A DNA stretch of 49,113 bases from contig BLXT01000427.1 of assembly GCA_019648995.1 (NCBI GenBank), positions 329,363 to 378,475 of the forward strand, read 5' to 3'. Positions 42,567 to 49,113 of this stretch are shown here, piece by piece. The notes below the pieces were generated by a model that worked only from the letters and a program-made list of their open reading frames with translations, did no database searches and was not told where the DNA came from. A program made the position numbers and the translations under genes. Source of the stretch: Plakobranchus ocellatus (lineage: Eukaryota; Mollusca; Gastropoda; Plakobranchidae). Within the stretch, counting starts at the first letter, position 1, and each line of letters begins with the position of its first letter.

Positions 42567-44170
42567 TCATATAGAACTGTAGAATGGCCCCTGACCCAAT
42601 CTGGATTTTTGTTGTTGGTCCTGCTGTTGCTGCTGCTGCTCTCCTGCCCTTATTGCAGCAGGAAGAGGAAGTGATTTGCCATGGAGGCGTCGTTTCTTCC
42701 TGCCTTCTTCTCCACTCCCTTGTCTCATTATTGGATCTTCTTCCCCGCTTTTGCCCGCATACCTTTCCTGAATCGACTGCAGACTGAAATCTGCACTGGC
42801 TGTTCTGTGGTGTTGGTTTGAGCTGTTCCGATGTCCTGTACCTGGTAGGGCCACATGCTGATCTGGCACAGACTTGGGCCTGACTGACCGCCATGTTCTA
42901 CACTCTCCAAACATCTCCACCAAATTTTGCTTGCTAAATGGCCGTGGGCCCAGTGCTCTGGCTGAAGAGGGTGGGGAGGTTTGGGGCGATATGGCCATTG
43001 TGCTCTGCTGTTGCTGATGTTCTTCTGACTGTTCTGGCACACATCGAGGCAGTTCTACCAGCTCTACTGGGATATCAAAATCTATCATGCTGCGTTTTGA
43101 GGTCTGAGCTGGGGCAGAGGACATGGGAACTGATTGGGACAAGCCAACTTTTACTTGTCTGCATGCGGAGGCTGAAGTTTGTGTATCTGTAAAGTGAGAA
43201 ATAGGAGATGATGATGATGATGATGGTGAAGATGAAGGCGCCAAAACTTTGCTTAACACAGGTGATGAGTCGGACTTTGGATGGAGGAAACTGTTCGATT
43301 GGTCGCAATGTTCTGAGGTTTTTTTGTTTTGCTCCCCCAGCCCAGATGCAGCTACAGATGTACTTAGTATATCAGCTGCCTGTACAAAATCTGGCCCCGA
43401 TTCAAACTTTCCCACCAGGTGTTTTACCATTGGCATCTCAACTTCCGCTGAAGTTTGAGGCAGAGAAGCATCGACCGATGGCTGATCCTCTTCCTCTCTA
43501 TGGCCAGTTGCATTCACTGTGTCCTTAGCTCCTGCTCCAGAAAATACTTCATCTTTACAATGATGGCTAAAGTTACTATGAGGCAATTCCTTTTCAGAAC
43601 CCAGACCAGATTTGATTGTCTCCAAACTGCCAGAGAGGGTAGACATCTTAGTTTCTTGAGAGCCAGTTGTCTGAGATGGATCACCACCAGATGAGAAAGT
43701 TACTGCATAATGTGATTCTTGCAAAGACGAAGACCTTGGTTTGATGAGGCACTCCACTCCAACACTGTCAGGACTGGAACTCTGTAACTCACACACTCTG
43801 CTGATATCACCATTCCTCTCCACAGAACCTGTGATTTGAGTCTCTTCTGAACATGGAGAAGGTACCAAGGGATGCTGCTGCTGCTCTATCTTCCTTACAA
43901 AGTATTTGACCATGTTGGAGTCAGGCCCTGGTTTAGCCTCGCTCTGTTTTACTGCCTGTGTAGAGGCGGATGGGGAGGGGGAGGAGGATGTCGGACTCAT
44001 GAGCAGAGCAGAGCCAATCTCTCTAATTAGGGCCAGAGTCTCTGTGTCCAAATTGCTCTTTGGTATCGATGATGGGAATTCCCCATCTGCGCCTGAGTCT
44101 CTTGCTTGACCAGGACAGGAAAGGGCACCAGGATTGACAAGGCTTTGCTCTGCCACTGAAAAGCTTGGGG
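42567..44170 (-). CDS. SSH-like exon E, terminal coding exon
   Basis: 533 codons plus stop. It starts PSFSVAEQSLVNPGALSCPG and contains NMVKYFVRKIEQQ and MPMVKHLVGKFESG (two more degenerate tail motifs), MIDFDIPVELVELPRC, KQNLVEMFGECRTWRSVRPK and a Q6 run. It ends GQGPFYSSI. Acceptor TTTGACAG. Confidence 0.75.
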
Positions 44171-47100
44171 CTGTCAAAAATAAAGATGCATAAAAATTCT
44201 ACTTGTAGTTTCTATATATGGAGGGACTGGTCACATTGCCTAAATTTTTCGAAATAATTTTGCATTAAAAAAAAATAAATAATACCCATAACTTGATTTT
44301 CCTGCAAAAAATCTGCATGTCCACAATGATTAAAAAAAAAGGAAAGATTGATGTTTTCTGTGATGCTCTAAACTCACTCCTTGATAGTCCCTCTGCTAGT
44401 GATAACCTTATTTTGTGGTCCCACAACGCATCATTCATAAGCTTTCTTTTTCCAAAATTGTAAGAAAAACTTTTGAGCATGTAAAGTTAACCAAAAGTAC
44501 TGCAGTGTGAGAGACTTAATATCATTTTCTCCAAAATACTCATTTACCCCTGCCCTGCTTTTTCATTTCTTTTAGATAACACATAATCATGGCAAACTAC
44601 ACCACCAGAAATAATAGAATAAGTCCCCTAAAATAAGAAGGCTTCTTAAGCCTGCAACTTACGTCCCCTTGGGTGCATAGATTGTATCTCGCCATTACCA
44701 ACCCTCCGCAAGTCATCCAAAGACATTCCAGAGCCAGGAGAAAGAATTAAGCTACCTTCTGACCGTCTAATGTTGTCTCCCATATCATACTTTGAAGTTG
44801 TGCGGCTCTGTTTCAGACTGGATGTACGGACTAGGGGTTGTTTTTCTTCATCTTCTCCATCCGCTTGACCAATCAAAAATCTAAATAAGAAAAAAAACAA
44901 AACAAAGAAAGAAAGGAAACTTTCTATTTATGTTAAAACTGAAATGAAAATATACAAGTACTGCTAGCATACATAAAGTGCTGTTCCACTTTGTTTAAAC
45001 AAGTTTTCAGCACTGATTATGCTTTCCTGTAAAAAGTGTTCTCAAAGAAAATTCAAACTTTGATATTTTCGTATAATTTGAAATATATGTGTGTTCCCAA
45101 AATACTTTCAGCTTTACTATAATTTCTAGATAAATTGAATCAACTGATTAATTAGATTAAAATGTAGACCCCAATCAGTGCAGATTATACAATTTCCACT
45201 GCCATGCCATTTCACCTGTGTCTCTCCTCTATCTCTTTCCGAGTCCTCAGCACAGTGCCTGGCTCCAGAGGTATCTCCTCCCTCTCATACAGGGACATTG
45301 GCTCCAAGCTGTCCATTAGCTCCCCAGTGCAGCCATCAGCCCCTGCCATAGAGCCCAGCTCCATACAGCTGCGAGACTGAGACATACCAGGCAGTGTTAA
45401 CGTGGCTGTTCCACTGACACAGCCTTTCTGCAGGTCCAGGCCTGGATTTAGTGGAGAGAAAAACAAATTTTTTAAGCAGTTTTCTCAGCCATAGGAAACT
45501 GCTATCAAAATTAGGTCAAATTGCATCCTAGGTGCCCTAAGAGATTGCTTGAGAATGATTTGAATGGAAATCGGATCATGGCTAACCAAAGATTACACTA
45601 CAGCTCTGTCCCCATTAAACTGTAGCTTCTCTCAGGTGGGTGACGGGGTGGCGGGAGGAGTGCTGATGTGAGCTGTAGGACACTTGCCTACCATGCGAGT
45701 GGTGAGCAATTCAATTCCCAGTTGGGGCCAACAAGTTTCATCTCCTGTGCTCTGTCAACCTATCATCTTTTAAGTTGCCAGGTCTCTGAAATTTCTTAGC
45801 CCAATGGGCTCCAAACATTGCTTTAATTAGTGTGCAACAAAAAGAGCAGGGACAGATGAAGGTGCTTACCAAGAATGACAGTTTTTGAAATTTATCAAAT
45901 AGAATAAGTCTAGGTTTTTACTTCCCTTGAGTTTTCAGTTTTAATTCTGTTTATTAGCTGATAGTGATTTTTTCTGTCGTTTCTTTTTTTTTAATATTTA
46001 AAAAAGTAATTGTTATCACACACTAAGAGAGTTAAGACCAGGTGGAAGTAAAGGCAGCAAGGAACTTGAAGGCAAGTTACATCACAGTGCTGTACACCAA
46101 GAAAAAAATCAGGATCAAATAACTTGTTCCTGAGCCTTTGTTCAGAGAACAGAACTTTCTCTACAGTTTCAGCTCCTCTCAAGAAGTTTGACCCCAGCCT
46201 GAGGTCTTCCACCTGTATGTAATATTTAACCCATACCTCGTAATAAATGGTCTGTCAACTGCAAATAAAGCCAACCCAGCCTCACAGGAGAAAAAGATCA
46301 ATTGATTTTCATTAAAGAAAACTGAAGTCCACCTAAATGAAAAGTTGATAATTCAAACTTTCATACTTGCGGAAAAAAAAAAAAAAAAAAAAAAAGAATA
46401 ATCATAAAAGTTTTTGTACAAACCATAACAAGTGTCAAAGCAAACATAAAAAAGCCAACAGACAATGTTCTTTTATAAACCACACTGGAGTAAAAGCAAA
46501 CATAAACAAAGGGACTAACCTTCTCCACTAGATTGTGCCACTTTATCTTGCTCAGTTTCTGAACTCACTCCCTCTTCAGTCTCATCATCAGCAACAAGCT
46601 GACCTGTCTTGTTGATGCCCTCTCTCATCTTCTGGACTTTGCCCGGACTCCATGGAATTTTCTCCCTGAAGAAATATTGCCGCACCCCCATCTCAATTTT
46701 AGGTTTGATAACCGTGGATTTAGGGCTGGTGGTGGCACAATTGTCATCACCGGCACTCGAAGATTTCTGGCCTGAATCACTGGCACTGACTCCGACATCA
46801 GACTGAGCCAGAGTCTGGGCTCTACTTGATCCTGATGATGTGTCAGCTTCACCTCCAGACAGCCTTTGTGAATTAGAGTCAGATTTATCACCTTCACTTT
46901 GTTCTGCAAGAACTGTTGACTGGATTCTATCTGTAGAGGATCCTCCCACTGCAGAGAGCTCTTGCCTCCTGGGCCTTGCTGCTGTACCTGGCTCTACCTG
47001 CATCACACTGTCAGTAGACTCATTCTCTGTGGCACCCAATAAGGTAAAGCCAGCACCTGTAGATTCCAACTGTGCAGGTTGTTCGAGTTGTTGGCCACTG

Positions 47101-48861
47101 CCTAAGGCTGCCCCAGGGGGCAGGGGTGCTGGGGTACAGGGCAAGCTCTGACAGGTTGCTGCTGTAGGAGGATCATCTGTGCTTGACTCCCCAGCATCTG
47201 GCCCGAGGTCCAAAGAGAGAGGTCTAATCCAGGAACTGTCTGGCTTGATGCTGCGAGAGCTTGCTATAGGCACCTGACCTTGACCTCCACCACCATCAAC
47301 AGCAGATTCCAGGGCAGGTGGGGCACTGCTGGATTTCTCCTCTCTCGCTGAGGAAGAAGTACTGAAGTCTTCCCCTGTTGATTGTTTGTGAGGATGTTCA
47401 ACATCCCCCGACACCAGGCCATGAGGAGTTGGGTCTGGTGTCACTGAGCAGTTTTTAGGCTCATCTGCAACAACATCATCCATGGAGTCGGCACTACGAG
47501 CCTCAGCAACCTCCAGATCACCCTCCATCTGCATCAGTTCAGGTGTCATCCCTCGGCCTGAGAAAATGTAATAACATAAGCTGAGTCATATGGTATTAAG
47601 GATCTTGTTTTTGACCTATCGACTTAACAAAGACATAAGCTCTATAATGGCACAGGCTTTGCCAGAAATATATGATCCGTTGCACGACTTCAAAAAAACA
47701 AATAAAACTATAAAATGACTCAAGAAACAAAAAGTGATATTACTTGAAACCCTTTTTTTTTTAACTTCTTCAGACCAGCATCATATTTTTTGTAGTTGGG
47801 ATAATCTAATTTTGTAGCCCAAGACAAGACTTTTTTTTGTTAATCACATTTGCACTAAGTCTAAATCCATTCCAGATATGCAGTCTATAAACTTAGGGCT
47901 ATAAGCACAATGAACAGTCTTGGAAAATTTAGAGATTAACAAACAAAAATCGAAGAGGTGAACTGAAGCTTTCAATGAACCACATTAGTACTCGCCATGT
48001 GTTCCTTACAGAATCTCTAAGAGCAAGCTTATATTGTGTAAATCTATCTGAGTAAGCTTGATTCGAGCAATACTCTAATAAACCTATATAACTTTTACTG
48101 TTATTTACACCTCTATTCTTTTTAGCATTGAGATCTTTAGGTTGATGACTTTAAAAAAGCATGAGTTAAACCCTTACCAGGGCTGAACCTTTTAAACTTT
48201 CATAATCTCATCCGTTTTTTTTTTATGTAATCATTGCAAATTTTTCATAGCAATAGAAAGGTATGGTGTATTGAGGGCAAAAACAAAAAAAAGCACTGCA
48301 AATAAACAGTAAGGTACTGAATTACTGGCATCTCTAATTCTTTGTGTGCCTCATTTAGGGCTGACATAAAAACATCCTGCTGTGCCATTAGTTTCTCTAT
48401 ATGCTTTGAAGGGACTTTCATTACTCTACAGGAAAGTAATGCTATGGTCCTCATTTGGGGCTGACATAAAAACATCCTGCTGTACCATTAGTTTCTCTAT
48501 ATCTTTGAAGGGACTTTCATTACTCTACAGGAAAGTAATGCTCTGGTCCTCATTTGAGGCTGACATAAAAACATCCTGCTGTACCATTAGTTTCTCTATA
48601 TGCTTTGAAGGGACTTTCATTACTCTACAGGAAAGTAATGCCATGGTCTGACAAATTCCCTCACCTGCCTGCAAATCTGCCATCCACTCTTCCTCCGGAG
48701 CCACACCCCCAGCGGCCAGCATGGGCCAATCAGAGTGTGACATCACGTGGAAGAGACTGTCGCCTAAAAAAGAGCCCTGCACTGTTTCAGTTTCCTCCTT
48801 GGGGTTTGGTTCATCTAGGAGGTTCTGGTCAGACTTGCTGCGGAAAATATCCCTCTTGTTG
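42567..48861 (-). CDS. Protein phosphatase Slingshot-like, C-terminal tail (five exons, 5' partial)
   Basis: Five exons join in consistent phase: 48861-48665, 47557-46520, 45441-45216, 44880-44663, 44170-42567 (stop). Together they encode about 1090 residues. The first exon, NKRDIFRSKSDQNLLDEP, aligns with vertebrate SSH2 HNKLWRSHSDSDLSDHHEP, which directly follows the cofilin-phosphatase domain. Two tail blocks fit the family: PGTVLRTRKEIEERHR (SSH2 PGSVRRATLEFEERLR) and the extreme C terminus GPFYSSI (SSH2 NPFYNTM). Slingshot phosphatases dephosphorylate cofilin at Ser3 and drive actin turnover. The catalytic domain would lie beyond the right edge, so activity cannot be judged here. The tail is low complexity and serine-rich, with likely 14-3-3/kinase sites. 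The family call rests on short motifs in order, so moderate confidence. Confidence 0.7.
44663..44880 (-). CDS. SSH-like exon D
   Basis: FLIGQADGEDEEKQPLVRTS, then SLKQSRTTSKYDMGDN and GMSLDDLRRVGNGEIQSMHP. LVRTSSLKQ is like the RSHSLAKLG motif that follows the PG.V block in SSH1. Acceptor TTATTTAG; donor GTAAGT, phase 1. Confidence 0.75.
45216..45441 (-). CDS. SSH-like exon C
   Basis: GLDLQKGCVSGTATLTLPGM through YEREEIPLEPGTVLRTRKEI and EERHR. The last part is the best tail match to vertebrate SSH (PGSVRRATLEFEERLR). Acceptor AATCCAG; donor GTGAAA, phase 2. Confidence 0.8.
45640..45840 (+). mobile_element. tRNA-derived SINE-like element
   Basis: AGCTGTAGGACACTTGCCTA (45673-45692) followed by CCATGCGAGTGGTGAG and CAATTCAATTCCCAGTTGGG resembles a tRNA with A box, anticodon arm and B box (TTCAATTCC). 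A non-tRNA tail with CCCAATGGGCTCC follows. It lies in an SSH-like intron, opposite to the gene. The degenerate cloverleaf argues against a functional tRNA. Confidence 0.5.
46520..47557 (-). CDS. SSH-like exon B, disordered tail
   Basis: 346 codons starting GRGMTPELMQMEGDLEVAEA, serine/threonine-, glutamate- and proline-rich. Near the end is QYFFREKIPWSPGKVQKMRE, a first copy of the tail motif W.PG.V. Acceptor TTCTCAG; donor GTTAGT, phase 1. Confidence 0.75.
48350..48652 (-). repeat. ~100-bp tandem triplication in SSH-like intron
   Basis: Three near-identical copies begin with CCTCATTT at 48350, 48449 and 48548 (period 99-100 bp), each containing ATAAAAACATCCTGCTGT and TTTGAAGGGACTTTCATTAC. 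On the minus strand each unit is largely open (MKVPSKHIEKLM...) and carries an acceptor-like CTTTCCTGTAG. It starts just after the exon A donor. Confidence 0.92.
48665..48861 (-). CDS. SSH-like exon A, junction after phosphatase domain
   Basis: Enters in phase 2 with one base completing a codon (possibly His, as in the vertebrate RHNK), then NKRDIFRSKSDQNLLDEPNP and ending EEWMADLQAG. Acceptor CTGTGCAG, donor GTGAGG. A ~100-bp tandem repeat starts within 15 bp of this donor. Confidence 0.75.
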
Positions 48862-49113
48862 CTGCACAGAGTGAAAAAAAACAATAATAACAAAAAACTT
48901 TTTCAGCAGAAAAAAAGCTTAAAGTAAAGAACTATCTTGTAGGTTTGCCACATCCAAATGAAGTGCACTATCTGTCACAGACTTGACACTTTATTTGGCT
49001 GCTCAGCAAGAGTGGGCAAGTAAGATGACCTTCCTTATTATGATTATCTTAACCCTTTAAGGTTTATAATAATATGGCAGCCATTTTGTTTCCAGGGTTC
49101 AGCTTCCTGCCAA
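48862..49113 (-). other. SSH-like intron reaching the right edge
   Basis: Sequence upstream of exon A on the minus strand. No further exon is seen before the edge, so the phosphatase domain is not in the window. Confidence 0.6.

Larger units (their letters stand above)
44171..48664 (-). other. SSH-like introns, contents
   Basis: Introns 44171-44662, 44881-45215, 45442-46519 and 47558-48664 are AT-rich. They include a SINE-like segment (45640-45840), an A20 run near 46373-46395 and a ~100-bp tandem triplication (48350-48652). I see no other exon that fits the phases. Exons B, C and D fall within this span and are listed separately. Confidence 0.5.

Noticed and set aside
42567-43700. Plus-strand open frames opposite SSH exon E
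   Set aside because: Shadow frames of a long real exon on the minus strand with consistent phase and family motifs.
45991-46212. Possible extra SSH exon with acceptor TTACATACAG and peptide VEDLRLGSNFLRGAETVEKV
   Set aside because: The phase required after exon B (one leftover base) gives a stop within about 15 codons, and exon C already joins exon B in phase. No family motif is present.
48245-48475. Alternative SSH exon encoding MKVPSKHIEKLMAQQDVFMS
   Set aside because: Its best acceptor gives an immediate stop after exon A, and the segment is part of a tandem triplication without a matching donor.

Overview
This is a eukaryotic, AT-rich, intron-rich animal genome window. It carries parts or all of three conserved protein-coding genes split by GT/AG introns. 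Microsatellites, minisatellites, tRNA-derived SINE-like segments and one pogo/Tigger-type DNA transposon remnant lie between and inside them. Domain content and general texture fit a lophotrochozoan, most likely a gastropod mollusc; that placement is inference. There is no bacterial operon structure, CRISPR array, rRNA gene or convincing functional tRNA.

Layout. (1) Positions <1-11251, minus strand: the 5' eleven coding exons of a CENPJ/CPAP (SAS-4) centriole-duplication gene, about 1150 codons, every junction phase-consistent, with the C-terminal coiled coil and TCP (G-box) domain off the left edge. (2) 11252-12958: a 1.7-kb divergent intergenic region with a perfect 9-bp-arm palindrome made of two M-box/E-box-type TCATGTGA sites and an ETS-like ACTTCCGC. 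(3) 12959-29951, plus strand: a complete 12-exon lysosomal beta-glucuronidase gene (GUSB), predicted 651 aa with signal peptide and both catalytic glutamates. (4) 29952-42566: 12.6 kb with no recognisable host gene; it holds the GUSB 3' end, a 1.4-kb Tigger-like element with TA target duplication, a 60-N gap next to a T/G homopolymer, and a 50-bp minisatellite. (5) 42567-48861, minus strand: five exons for the long C-terminal tail of a Slingshot-family (SSH) cofilin phosphatase, with the phosphatase domain off the right edge.

The three genes do not form one pathway. CENPJ builds centrioles, GUSB degrades glucuronide-containing glycosaminoglycans in lysosomes or digestive secretions, and SSH activates cofilin. 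CENPJ and GUSB are head to head and may share a promoter region. The most unusual structure is a 44-bp tandem repeat at the end of CENPJ exon 4 that copies the splice donor itself five times, so that only the normal donor and the fourth keep the reading frame. I found no convincing wholly new biological system. The best candidates for new biology are this donor array, the reiterated short motif in the Slingshot tail, and the palindromic M-box pair upstream of GUSB.
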